Shown here in pieces: positions 1 through 6,690 of a DNA stretch of 7,000 nucleotides (positions within the stretch are counted from its first letter, which is position 1; each line of letters opens with the position of its first letter). Source of the stretch: Bacteroidales bacterium (GTDB taxonomy: Bacteria > Bacteroidota > Bacteroidia > Bacteroidales > GCA-2748055); contig JAOZLK010000130.1 of NCBI GenBank assembly GCA_029934875.1, positions 1-7,000 on the forward strand. Reading direction: 5' to 3'. Below the pieces are notes generated by a model. That model did no database searches. It saw nothing but the letters and a program-made list of their open reading frames with translations, and was not told where the DNA came from. The position numbers and the translations under genes are program-made.

Positions 1-228
1 GTTCCTGTTAATCCTGGGGACTACAACGCCGACTGTTTTGCTTCGACCCTGCCTGAGAGAGGAGGCGACAACGTTTGGCTGGTAGGAATATTTCTTTGCC
101 ACTTCATGAACCGCGTCCCTTGTTGCCTGGCTAATTCTGGGATGATTATGCAGGGCGCGTGAAACTGTGGATGCTGAGATATTCAGTTCCTTTGCGATAT
201 CGTGGATGGTAACCAGTGGCTTATTCAT
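1..228 (-). CDS. LacI-family transcriptional regulator, N-terminal part (runs off the window)
   Basis: The 76 visible residues begin MNKPLVTIHDIAKELNISAS and hold a complete LacI-type helix-turn-helix: TIHDIAKELNIS (helix 1), STVSRAL (recognition helix, about residues 20-26), then the hinge-helix region with YQPNVVASSLRQGRSKTVGVVVP. The last residues (VGVVVPRINRN) are the start of the periplasmic-binding-protein-like effector domain, which lies outside the window, so the ligand cannot be predicted. In this family the protein is usually a homodimeric repressor released by a sugar or related effector. The start at 228 is supported because the HTH begins within the usual few residues of the N terminus. 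It lies 62 bases downstream of the CDF gene on the same strand but has its own likely promoter and a palindromic operator just upstream. Family assignment is very secure; the regulon is unknown. Confidence 0.95.
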   Translation of the reverse strand, partial: MNKPLVTIHDIAKELNISASTVSRALHNHPRISQATRDAVHEVAKKYSYQPNVVASSLRQGRSKTVGVVVPRINRN

Positions 229-238
229 GATCCAGGAA

Positions 239-246
239 CAAATTTA
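239..246 (-). promoter_or_regulatory. Candidate Bacteroidota -7 box for the LacI-family gene
   Basis: On the minus strand the bases read TAAATTTG, an exact match to the Bacteroidota -7 consensus TAnnTTTG. A TTTG that could act as -33 lies at 274-271 inside the operator, but the 24-base spacing is longer than the usual 19-21. A start site a few bases downstream would give a leader of only about five bases before the ATG at 228. The match is short, so this is tentative. Confidence 0.4.
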
Positions 247-252
247 ATAAAG

Positions 253-274
253 TTTGCACAATCGATTGCGCAAA
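253..274. promoter_or_regulatory. Probable LacI-type operator upstream of the regulator gene
   Basis: A 22-base dyad with half-sites TTTGCACAATC and GATTGCGCAAA pairs at 10 of 11 positions and is centred on CG within AATCGATT. This is the classic layout of a LacI/PurR/CcpA-type operator. It sits 25 to 46 bases upstream of the regulator's start codon and overlaps the expected -33 region of its promoter. Autorepression by the adjacent LacI-family protein is therefore the simplest inference. No binding data can be seen from sequence. Confidence 0.75.
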
Positions 275-290
275 TCTTTAAAAAAATGTT

Positions 291-1211
291 TTAGCGCCAC
301 GATTCCCTTTTATTAAGGTGCGGTTCCAAATGGATTGTAGCCATAATATGCATCTCTTCCCTGAGGGCATTTTCAATCTGGCTGACAATTTCGTGACCAG
401 TATGGATGTCGAGTGAGCCGGGAAGCATGACGTGAAAGGTTAGTTCAAGGTGGTCACCATAGCTATGCAGATGATAATGATGGGGGCAGATTTCCTGCTG
501 GGAAACTCTTCTAATCAGCTGCTCAATATCGCGGACCATTTCTTCGTTTGGTTTTTCTCCCAATAGTTTATTAGTAGTGCCCCTGATAATCTCAAAAACT
601 GCATAAAAGAGCATTAGGCTGATTGCGAAACCCAACACACTGTCGATCCACCAGAATTGTTTTCCCAGCAAAATGCCAATGAGTACAACAAGCGATGAGA
701 GTGCATCACTGCGGTGGTGCCAGCCGTCGGCCTTGAGGGTTTCAAAGCCTGTTTTCCTGTAAGTAAAGTATGCATACTGAGCCATCCCTTCTTTGACCAA
801 AATGGAAATGATGGTTACAACAATGGCCAGGGTGCCAAAATTTGTGAGTTCGCGGGATCTGAATTTTTCAATGGATCCGGAAAAAAATTCCCAGGCTACG
901 ATGCCCAGAAGAAAAGCGATGAAAATGGAAGCAATTTGCTGGTACCTGCCGTGACCGAAGGGGTGTCGGGCATCTGCCTTCCTGGAGGATAGTTTTACAC
1001 TACCGATTACAACCACCGAACTTGCCGAGTCGGAAAGGGTGTGCCATGCATCGGCAATCAGCGCAAGTGATCCGGAAACTATTCCGGCCCAGTACTTCAG
1101 GCCAAAAAGCAGCAGGTTTCCCACAATGCTCAGGATCCCTTCAATATAGCCGTAACGGTTCTTTTTCTTACTGTGTTCCATCGGGTATATAAAAGTAACA
1201 AAACCTTCCAT
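291..1211 (-). CDS. Cation diffusion facilitator (CDF) family metal exporter, zinc-type
   Basis: The 306-residue inner-membrane protein has six predicted transmembrane segments (roughly 22-42, 45-71, 91-110, 124-141, 157-183, 186-210) and a cytoplasmic C-terminal domain (about 215-300). The transport-site residues are visible: H57-x3-D61 in TM2 and H165-x3-D169 in TM5. This HxxxD/HxxxD pair is typical of zinc-preferring CDF proteins, whereas FieF/YiiP has DxxxD in TM2. The loop signature HPFGHGR (83-89) and the terminal IHLEP (293-297) also fit. CDF proteins exchange cytoplasmic Zn2+ (sometimes Cd2+ or Co2+) for protons. The C-terminal domain is His-rich (HHYHLHS, 244-250), consistent with metal sensing. 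Start choice is uncertain. Codon 1 (1211) has an AAAGGA-like sequence four bases upstream, while Met11 (1181, MEHSKKKNRY) better matches the usual family N terminus. It is transcribed away from the YhhN-like gene. Confidence 0.93.
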   Translation of the reverse strand: MEGFVTFIYPMEHSKKKNRYGYIEGILSIVGNLLLFGLKYWAGIVSGSLALIADAWHTLSDSASSVVVIGSVKLSSRKADARHPFGHGRYQQIASIFIAFLLGIVAWEFFSGSIEKFRSRELTNFGTLAIVVTIISILVKEGMAQYAYFTYRKTGFETLKADGWHHRSDALSSLVVLIGILLGKQFWWIDSVLGFAISLMLFYAVFEIIRGTTNKLLGEKPNEEMVRDIEQLIRRVSQQEICPHHYHLHSYGDHLELTFHVMLPGSLDIHTGHEIVSQIENALREEMHIMATIHLEPHLNKRESWR

Positions 1212-1224
1212 AGAATCCTTTTTC

Positions 1225-1232
1225 TATATTTA
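1225..1232 (+). promoter_or_regulatory. Weak candidate -7 box for the YhhN-like gene
   Basis: TATATTTA matches TAnnTTTG at seven of eight positions (final base A instead of G) and lies 20 bases before the ATG at 1253, a sensible leader length. No TTTG is found at the expected -33 distance. The divergent gap to the CDF gene is short, so the promoters of the two genes must lie close together here. Confidence 0.25.
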
Positions 1233-1252
1233 CGCTGCTAAACTAACAAGCC

Positions 1253-1933
1253 ATGAAGAAATATACCTCACTTATCTTGCACCTGGTGCTGCTGATCATT
1301 GTTGTGATTGAACTCACCGGCAGATTTACCGATAACATAAGGCTGGAGTACCCGGTAAAGCCCCTGATTATGATCTGGATGGCTGTCTATTTCCTGATTT
1401 ACAGTAAGAAGAAGAGCTTTACCATTCCTGTTCTTATTGCCTTCTTTTTTTCCTGGCTGGGCGACAATTTCCTGATGTTCTCGGGGAAGAATGAACTCTT
1501 CTTTTTTGCAGGAGTAGGGGGCTTTTTCCTGGCGCAGCTAAGCTATATTTACATCTTTAGCAAGTACAAAGAGGAGAACAGGCAGGGCTACCTTCGAAAA
1601 AAACCCTTGCTTATTATCTTCTTTCTCCTTTATGTGGGAGGGATTTATTTTGTTCTCTTTCCCGGACTTGAGGGGATCATGAAACCCATCATCCTGGTTT
1701 ACGCGCTTTCGCTTATGGCTATGTCCATGATGGCCCTAAACCGAAGGGGCCGTGTAAATCCTCCCAGTTTCCGTTATGTTTTTGCCGGTTCAATCCTCTT
1801 TCTCCTATCAGATAGTATGATTGCTATTAATAAGTTTAGCACGGAATTTCCCCTGGCAGGATTCTGGATTATGATCACTTACATTTCTGCCCAATACCTG
1901 ATTATGAGAGGATTGGTATATGAGAAATCTTAG
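1253..1933 (+). CDS. YhhN/TMEM86 family membrane protein (lysoplasmalogenase-like)
   Basis: This 226-residue polytopic inner-membrane protein has about eight hydrophobic segments. Family landmarks are visible in order: the Lys-Pro pair of VKPLIM (36-37), FFSWLGDNFLMF with G70-D71, FFFAGVGGFFLAQLSYI (83-99), LVYALSLMAMSMMA (148-161), GSILFLLSDSMIAINKF with D187, and YISAQYLIMRG near the C terminus. Characterised YhhN/TMEM86 members hydrolyse the vinyl-ether bond of lysoplasmalogens, and the conserved acidic residues (D71, D187) are thought to be catalytic. Many bacterial members are untested, so the substrate here is inferred. The start is the first Met after a short AT-rich leader. The stop is 17 bases from the end of the convergent S41-like gene, leaving no room for a separate terminator. 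It has no obvious functional link with its neighbours. Confidence 0.88.
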   Translation: MKKYTSLILHLVLLIIVVIELTGRFTDNIRLEYPVKPLIMIWMAVYFLIYSKKKSFTIPVLIAFFFSWLGDNFLMFSGKNELFFFAGVGGFFLAQLSYIYIFSKYKEENRQGYLRKKPLLIIFFLLYVGGIYFVLFPGLEGIMKPIILVYALSLMAMSMMALNRRGRVNPPSFRYVFAGSILFLLSDSMIAINKFSTEFPLAGFWIMITYISAQYLIMRGLVYEKS

Positions 1934-1950
1934 GGAGATACCTTTGGCTG

Positions 1951-3219
1951 CTAGCGGACGGCATGATTGTAGATGACTTCCATGGCCTCATCGATTCCCA
2001 TTATATAGCTTTTGTAGCTTTGCGAAACGGGAATGTCTGGTAAAATGGCCGGAGGGTCATTTTCCACGAGACTGAAGTATTTGGTGGAGTATGTTACCAC
2101 CAGGTTGGAGGTGGTCAGAACAAATCTTTTCATCTCTCCAAAATGATTTGGCTTCCCCCCGGATTCCTCACCTACCACCATTGGATTAAAGGTCTTGATC
2201 ACATCTATGGCATTGATAATGGCTGCAGAAAAAGTATTCCTTCCCACCAGCAGGTAAATTTCCGCGTTTTCTCCAATCCGGGATTTTTGAAGCTTTTCTG
2301 TAAACTCGGTCCACTGAATGGGGTTCCCTCCATTGTTGAAGCGAAAGTCAATGACCAGTTTCTTAATATCCTGCTTCCTCGCCGTCTTGAGGGCTTCTTT
2401 CTTAAACTCATTGAAGGAAGGCATAAACAGGGCACTGGCCCCTGACCCGAACTCCTCTTCAGCTTCCCTGCTCCAGCACTTATTATATTGGATGTAGTAT
2501 AGTTTGTCTTCCGGAAAATACTGGTCCCTGAAAAATGAATTTCTATCCACCCAGCCCAGGGGTGGAGGATCGGAAATAACTCTTACCCTTTCACTTTCAG
2601 GGGAGGGGAGGGGAATAATCTCAGAGCTGATCTTTCCGGTGGAATCTTCCAGTTTAATTTCAATTTCATTCACTTGCGCAAAGCCAAAATATTCAAGTAC
2701 CTGCCCCCATACAAGCATCCTTGGGACGAGAGACCTGGCTCGTGAGGGCGTGATCCCGCTAATGAGTGTGGAGATGGAGTCGACAAGCTGTCCGATTGGG
2801 AAATTATTGATGGCCACAATTCTTTTGCCTTCAAGCTGTCCATAGTCCTTCCAGTAAGAGCTTACATAGAGGCCTTCACTGAACCAATAGCACTGAAAAG
2901 GTAGAATGAGCTTATTGTCAATAAGGTAATTAAAGTTTACCCGGGTGCTTGCATCACCCAGTCTGGCAACCACCTGCTGCAGCATTATTGCCACTTCCAG
3001 TACACTTTTTCCCTCTGCCCTGTCAACGACAGATTCAAGTCCTCTGTTGAAGGAGACTGAATCGGTATGGAAGAACAGATCCACATGTCGTGCTTTAAGT
3101 TCCCGTTTTAAACCATCAATTTCCTCCTGCCAGTTAATATCCTTATTATCCATAGCAAGAAGCCCGTGCCCCGAAAGCAGAAAGATCAGCAGCAATAAAA
3201 AGCTATGTGATTTGCTCAT
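1951..3219 (-). CDS. Secreted S41 (tail-specific/CPAF-like) peptidase family protein, altered active site
   Basis: The 422-residue protein starts with a signal peptide (cleavage likely near residue 22, GLLA). No lipobox Cys is present, so it is probably a soluble periplasmic or exported protein. The C-terminal half is an S41 catalytic domain: LVIDFRFNNGG (288-298), the nucleophile region NTFSAA with S331, VVGEESGG (348-355), then GKPNHFGE and a C-terminal LPDIPV (393-398). The N-terminal helical part ends in RLGDASTRV (86-94), where active relatives normally read G-D-G-H-T-x-V/L; the histidine is replaced by S91. Catalysis may therefore be lost or changed. Residues 102-200 form a divergent central region that could include a PDZ-like module (GKRIVAINNFPI, 131-142). 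It lies 49 bases downstream of the TonB receptor gene on the same strand, with a candidate promoter between them. The physiological substrate is unknown. Confidence 0.85.
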   Translation of the reverse strand: MSKSHSFLLLLIFLLSGHGLLAMDNKDINWQEEIDGLKRELKARHVDLFFHTDSVSFNRGLESVVDRAEGKSVLEVAIMLQQVVARLGDASTRVNFNYLIDNKLILPFQCYWFSEGLYVSSYWKDYGQLEGKRIVAINNFPIGQLVDSISTLISGITPSRARSLVPRMLVWGQVLEYFGFAQVNEIEIKLEDSTGKISSEIIPLPSPESERVRVISDPPPLGWVDRNSFFRDQYFPEDKLYYIQYNKCWSREAEEEFGSGASALFMPSFNEFKKEALKTARKQDIKKLVIDFRFNNGGNPIQWTEFTEKLQKSRIGENAEIYLLVGRNTFSAAIINAIDVIKTFNPMVVGEESGGKPNHFGEMKRFVLTTSNLVVTYSTKYFSLVENDPPAILPDIPVSQSYKSYIMGIDEAMEVIYNHAVR

Positions 3220-3235
3220 GTGTTTAATTGATATT

Positions 3236-3243
3236 CAAAGATA
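3236..3243 (-). promoter_or_regulatory. Candidate Bacteroidota -7 box for the S41-like gene
   Basis: On the minus strand the bases are TATCTTTG, an exact TAnnTTTG match, ending 16 bases before the ATG at 3219. A clear TTTG -33 element is not visible in the preceding bases, which are the end of the receptor gene. If real, it would let the S41-like gene be transcribed separately from the receptor. Confidence 0.4.
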
Positions 3244-3268
3244 GATAAAATCCCTTTCTGTCTTTTCC

Positions 3269-5818
3269 TTATGGTATTCTGAATCTTAGTCCCATGTAAA
3301 ATTTCCGACCAAAAACAGGCCCCCATATTAACGAACTGTCGAAGTAGGGTCCAAAGGGATCATCGCTGGCCAGAATGGGATTCTCCTGTTTGAAATCAAA
3401 GAGATTCTCAAAGCCGGCATAGATTTCCAGCCTTTCCAGAAGCGTTTTACCGACCTGTAGGTTTACAAGTGAAAATGAAGGTGAGTACTCCGCAAGCCTG
3501 TATTGTTCTGGATTGGATTGTGTTTGCGGTATCCGTTTTTCTCCCTGCCAGTTCCAGGTTACATCAAAGCTCCACTTACTCAGGGTTTCGTAAGCCATGT
3601 TGATAAAGGCCCGGTTCCTGGATGTAAGAGGTGCCTGAAGCAGATCATCTCCATAAGTGCGCTTTACATCATTGAAACGATAAGCCAGCCTGATGTCATA
3701 CCTTTCAACAGGCTCCAGGTCAAGCTGCAACTGCATGCTGTTTGAGTAGGATTTCCCATCCAGGTTATAAAAGTGTACTTCCTGAGGGCTCCTGTCATAA
3801 TCAACTACAATTTGATTTGTGAAGCGGGTGTGGTAGTAATCCGCCTTGAATACAGCATCGCTTGCGCCCAGATTGAATCCATGGGCCATATTCAAACCAT
3901 AATTCCAGGCCACTTCTGCATCCAGTCCGTAGGGCTTATCACTCCCGTCACCTGAAATATATATGAATCTTGAGGAGGCAAACATTCCTATGTTCTCAGC
4001 AAAAATACTGGCTGTTTTCTGTCCTCGGCCCGCTGATGCCCTGAAAACTGTTCTGGGTATGGGTTCATACCTCAGGTGTAAACGTGGGGTGACAAAGGTG
4101 CCGTAAGTGTTATGATAGTCGGCCCTGACACCTGCCACTGCAGTGAAAATATCCAGGTGGTTAAAGGTATATTCCAGGAAGGCCCCCGGTACCAGCTCAT
4201 TCCTCATATATATTGAAGTGCTGACGGTTTCATCATAAACATCGGCCTGGAAACTGACTCCGGTCCTGTACTGGTGATTGGTGGAGCCCAGTATGGATTG
4301 GTAGATCAGGTTGGAATAAAAAGATTGCTGTCCGGCATCATAGTCTCCAAGGCCGAAAAAGGCATCCTGGCGGTGCACTACACCCGAGAGCTGGAAACCG
4401 ATGCTGCTATAGGGCCGGTTCTCAAATATTTTCCCGGCCTTTCCCCATGCCTCAATCCTCTTTGTGTTGACACCCGAGCCCCAGTAGGCCTGGCTCTCCC
4501 CGGGAGCATCATGATTATAGTCGGTTTGTCCTCCCAGTCGATTGGTATAAACTACTTTTACCCCCAGCTGGCTCTCAAATCCATTATCGCCGCTGTACTT
4601 AAATCTTTGCATACCTACCAGGTTTTCACCTGTTGGATGGTCCACGAATCCATCCTGGTTGTGATCCAGTTTAAAAGGCCGGATGTTTCCATGCAGTGAT
4701 GTGGATCCACTCCAGGTTTCTCCCAGTTTATAGGCAGTAATCAGGTTGGTCTCCATCGCACCGTCGCTGTTTCCATAGGCATTCACAAAGAGCCTGTCGC
4801 CATTCTCGGGCTTTCGAAGCTCCACATTAATTTGCCCTGTAATGCTTTCGAAGCCATTTACCACAGATCCTGATCCTGTGTTTAGCTGCATTCCTTCGAT
4901 CCAGGTGCCGGGAATATAGGTGAGACCATATAGTGCTGAAAGCCCCCTCACATCGGGCATGTTCTCTCGTGTAATCTGAACATAAGGGCCTGCCAAGCCG
5001 AGCATTTCAATTTGCCTGGTACCGGTAACGGCGTCGGTGAATGAGGCATCCACCGAAGGATTGGTCTCGAAGCTTTCGGAAAGGTTGCAACAGGCAGCTT
5101 TCGTAAGTTCCTTCTCACTGATATTTTGGATATTATAGGCACTTGTAAAAGATATCGATGTGGCTTTGATCCTGTGGACGACCCTGACCCCCTCAAGCTC
5201 TGTTGCTTCAGAAAATCCAACCTCCACCTCTGCTGGCTCATGAAGATGGAGGCTGTCGCTACCATAGCCCACAAAGCTCACGATGAGCATGTGAGAGCCT
5301 TCCTGCAAGTCAATTGTGAAAAGGCCCTCTTCACCTGTGATTGTACCTGCAGTGGTTCCGGCCCAGAAAACACTGGCTCCGGCCAGGGGCTTCCTTTCAC
5401 CACTTTCGCTGGTTTCGTATACGTAGCCTGTGATTACATCATCACTATTGCCCGTGGCTTCATCATGAGTCTCATAATCCCGGTATTTGCAACATTGGGG
5501 AAGGGATTCATATACGGGGTCCGGGGCAAGCAGTTGCTCTGTGTCGTGGCCTGCGCTGGCCACATGATAATGTAATTTATTTTCCTTGAACTTTTCGGGG
5601 TCAGTTAAAACGCTAAGCATCCTGCTTTCAGCATCCCAGGAGGCTTCGCTAAGGCCTTTGGTTTTAAGCGCGGCCTTTTCAATACGGTTTTTACACATTC
5701 CGCAAAGACCTTCAACCCTAATTTCCAGCGTATCCGTTTCCTGGATATTGTATGCCATACTTGGTAGACTGCATGCCAATAAAATGACAGGCAAGCATAT
5801 CCTGATTTTTGTTTTCAT
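3269..5818 (-). CDS. TonB-dependent receptor with fused N-terminal HMA metal-binding domain
   Basis: The 849-residue protein is assembled from four parts. First is a signal peptide (about 1-22; a weak LLAC lipobox at 13-16 is an alternative reading). Second is a heavy-metal-associated domain (about 30-112) with VEGLCGMCKNRIEKAA, metal-ligand pair C39/C42, then AGHDTE (89-94) and the family's closing LPQCCKY (106-112). Third is a carboxypeptidase-D-like beta-sandwich (about 128-202), followed by a possible TonB box near LEGVRVV (208-214). Fourth are the plug (about 222-335; AACCNLSESFETNPSVD, VTGTRQIEMLGLAG) and a 22-strand-type barrel to the last residue. In Bacteroidota such receptors import scarce ligands across the outer membrane using TonB-ExbBD energy. 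The HMA domain would sit in the periplasm and bind a soft metal, most likely Cu(I); that substrate is inferred. The Cys-rich small gene 45 bases upstream, on the same strand, is a probable operon partner. Confidence 0.93.
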   Translation of the reverse strand: MKTKIRICLPVILLACSLPSMAYNIQETDTLEIRVEGLCGMCKNRIEKAALKTKGLSEASWDAESRMLSVLTDPEKFKENKLHYHVASAGHDTEQLLAPDPVYESLPQCCKYRDYETHDEATGNSDDVITGYVYETSESGERKPLAGASVFWAGTTAGTITGEEGLFTIDLQEGSHMLIVSFVGYGSDSLHLHEPAEVEVGFSEATELEGVRVVHRIKATSISFTSAYNIQNISEKELTKAACCNLSESFETNPSVDASFTDAVTGTRQIEMLGLAGPYVQITRENMPDVRGLSALYGLTYIPGTWIEGMQLNTGSGSVVNGFESITGQINVELRKPENGDRLFVNAYGNSDGAMETNLITAYKLGETWSGSTSLHGNIRPFKLDHNQDGFVDHPTGENLVGMQRFKYSGDNGFESQLGVKVVYTNRLGGQTDYNHDAPGESQAYWGSGVNTKRIEAWGKAGKIFENRPYSSIGFQLSGVVHRQDAFFGLGDYDAGQQSFYSNLIYQSILGSTNHQYRTGVSFQADVYDETVSTSIYMRNELVPGAFLEYTFNHLDIFTAVAGVRADYHNTYGTFVTPRLHLRYEPIPRTVFRASAGRGQKTASIFAENIGMFASSRFIYISGDGSDKPYGLDAEVAWNYGLNMAHGFNLGASDAVFKADYYHTRFTNQIVVDYDRSPQEVHFYNLDGKSYSNSMQLQLDLEPVERYDIRLAYRFNDVKRTYGDDLLQAPLTSRNRAFINMAYETLSKWSFDVTWNWQGEKRIPQTQSNPEQYRLAEYSPSFSLVNLQVGKTLLERLEIYAGFENLFDFKQENPILASDDPFGPYFDSSLIWGPVFGRKFYMGLRFRIP

Positions 5819-5863
5819 GATTGGTGTATTGGTTAACGAAAAAGAGAAATTCTCAATTAGTCG

Positions 5864-6211
5864 TTAAGCCATACGGGGTGGCTGGAAATGGGGTAAGAGG
5901 TATTCGAAATGGTATTCTTCGTGATAGGACACATAATTGAAAGTCCTTGAAATAAGGTCAGGAGAAGCCTGGACGTGGATTCCGAGGGCAAGAACCTGGA
6001 GGGAGTAGGTGCAGTCGCAGCCACCGGAACAATGAGTATCTTGCTCATCTCCTCCCTCATGCTCATTACAGCAGCATGCATCATGACTTGAACAGCAATC
6101 CATACTGCATTTGAGCTCCGTTTGTGGCGCCATCCTATCAAAGGATACCATAAATCTGTCGAGACCCAGCAAGCTCATGCTTACAATTAATATGTATGCA
6201 AGTACTTTCAT
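5864..6211 (-). CDS. Small exported Cys/His-rich protein, DUF6660-like, probable metal binder
   Basis: The 115-residue product has a hydrophobic N-terminal segment (MKVLAYILIVSMSLLGL) that looks like a signal peptide or membrane anchor. A Cys/His cluster follows at 35-67: nine Cys (C35, C39, C40, C46-48, C61, C65, C67) with H43, H51 and H60. The C-terminal part is aromatic, with YHEEYHFEYLLPHFQPPRMA. The MKxLAYI start, the central CxxxCxC and the terminal FQPPR resemble the small Bacteroidota proteins grouped as DUF6660, as I recall them; no search was run. Function is not established. Cys spacing and its place 45 bases upstream of the HMA-receptor gene suggest a periplasmic soft-metal chaperone, sensor or sink for the same metal. 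The start at 6211 is preceded by AGGGA only two bases upstream, too close for a normal Shine-Dalgarno. A seven-of-eight -7 match (TATTTTTA, 6227-6220) lies almost against the ATG and is doubtful. Confidence 0.82.
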   Translation of the reverse strand: MKVLAYILIVSMSLLGLDRFMVSFDRMAPQTELKCSMDCCSSHDACCCNEHEGGDEQDTHCSGGCDCTYSLQVLALGIHVQASPDLISRTFNYVSYHEEYHFEYLLPHFQPPRMA

Positions 6212-6343
6212 ATTCCCTGTAAAAATAACAAATCTGGTGGACCTGTGTTCGAATATTGAATTTTAACACCATTGCGCTGGCCACAGATTAAAATGAGAAG
6301 AACCCTGAGTTGCGGGCCCAGTCAGGATAAGAGAATAAGAACC

Positions 6344-6374
6344 AGGAATTATTTGGGCATGTCCATCAGAGATC
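6344..6374 (+). repeat. 31-base direct repeat, copy 1
   Basis: This copy begins AGGAATTATTTGGGCATGTC and ends CAGAGATC, and is identical over 31 bases to 6730-6760. Inside it, GGGCATGTCC is an imperfect ten-base dyad. A further short match (TATTGAGCT) follows at 6384-6392, and at 6789-6797 after copy 2, so the original repeat may have been longer and since diverged. Confidence 0.9.
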
Positions 6375-6454
6375 TTGGACCATTATTGAGCTGCATCGGA
6401 ACACCTGCGATTTCACTTCAAGCCTTCTACCTGTCCCTTTTTCGGATTCTTTGC

Positions 6455-6474
6455 AAGTCACAGGGAGGTGACTT
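6455..6474. repeat. Perfect 7-base dyad with 6-base loop (AAGTCAC/GTGACTT)
   Basis: AAGTCAC and GTGACTT flank the loop AGGGAG, giving a perfect seven-base stem. A further GTGACT lies at 6487-6492. There is no following T-run on either strand, so a simple intrinsic terminator is unlikely. It may be a protein-binding site or an RNA hairpin. Confidence 0.6.
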
Positions 6475-6584
6475 CATCACAGGCTGGTGACTCAAGAATA
6501 ATGATTATACAATTCGAGTATCATCGTATTCCATTGTTATACTGCTTATTACAATGACGGTTAGGTGTGCGAAAACGAAACTAA

Positions 6585-6622
6585 AAGTCACACATTGAGA
6601 AAAACTTACTAGGTTGTGACTT
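6585..6622. repeat. Perfect 8-base inverted repeat (AAGTCACA/TGTGACTT), 22-base spacer
   Basis: AAGTCACA at 6585-6592 is the exact reverse complement of TGTGACTT at 6615-6622. Its arms share the AAGTCAC word with the dyad at 6455-6474, so the two structures may be related binding sites or element remnants. Confidence 0.6.
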
Positions 6623-6670
6623 CCGGATTTCCCGAAATGGAGCCCCCCGTTTTTATACCAATTTTTTATT

Positions 6671-6690
6671 GCTTATCACTTCTGATAAGC
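6671..6690. repeat. Perfect 8-base hairpin with 4-base loop
   Basis: GCTTATCA and TGATAAGC are separated by CTTC. On the plus strand it is preceded by an AT-rich run (ATTTTTTATT) and followed by CTGAGCTC. On the minus strand it is followed by A-rich sequence, not T's. It is therefore a strong hairpin, but not a standard terminator in either direction. Confidence 0.65.

Noticed and set aside
1934..1950. Bidirectional terminator between the convergent YhhN-like and S41-like genes
   Set aside because: The 17-base gap has no stem-loop and no T-run on either strand.
5771..5782. Possible lipobox (LLAC) in the receptor signal peptide
   Set aside because: Leu at -2 is unusual, and a normal signal peptidase I site (SMA at residues 20-22) follows; outer-membrane receptors are normally not lipoproteins.
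5844..5854. 11-base palindrome GAGAAATTCTC between the Cys-rich gene and the receptor gene
   Set aside because: It has a one-base centre so it cannot form a hairpin, is short and low in complexity, and no T-run follows; chance is a sufficient explanation.
714..5867. Plus-strand open frames of 60-149 codons lying opposite the CDF, S41-like and receptor genes
   Set aside because: All are antisense shadows of well-supported minus-strand genes and show no domain or membrane logic of their own.
5857..6141. A 94-codon minus-strand frame overlapping the Cys-rich gene
   Set aside because: It is the alternate frame of the Cys-rich protein, lacks a signal peptide or motif, and the 5864-6211 frame has clear family-like ends.
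6272..6490. A 72-codon plus-strand open frame in the intergenic region
   Set aside because: Its composition is not protein-like, it contains copy 1 of the direct repeat and the 6455-6474 dyad, has no recognisable motif, and no ribosome-binding or -7 signal precedes it.
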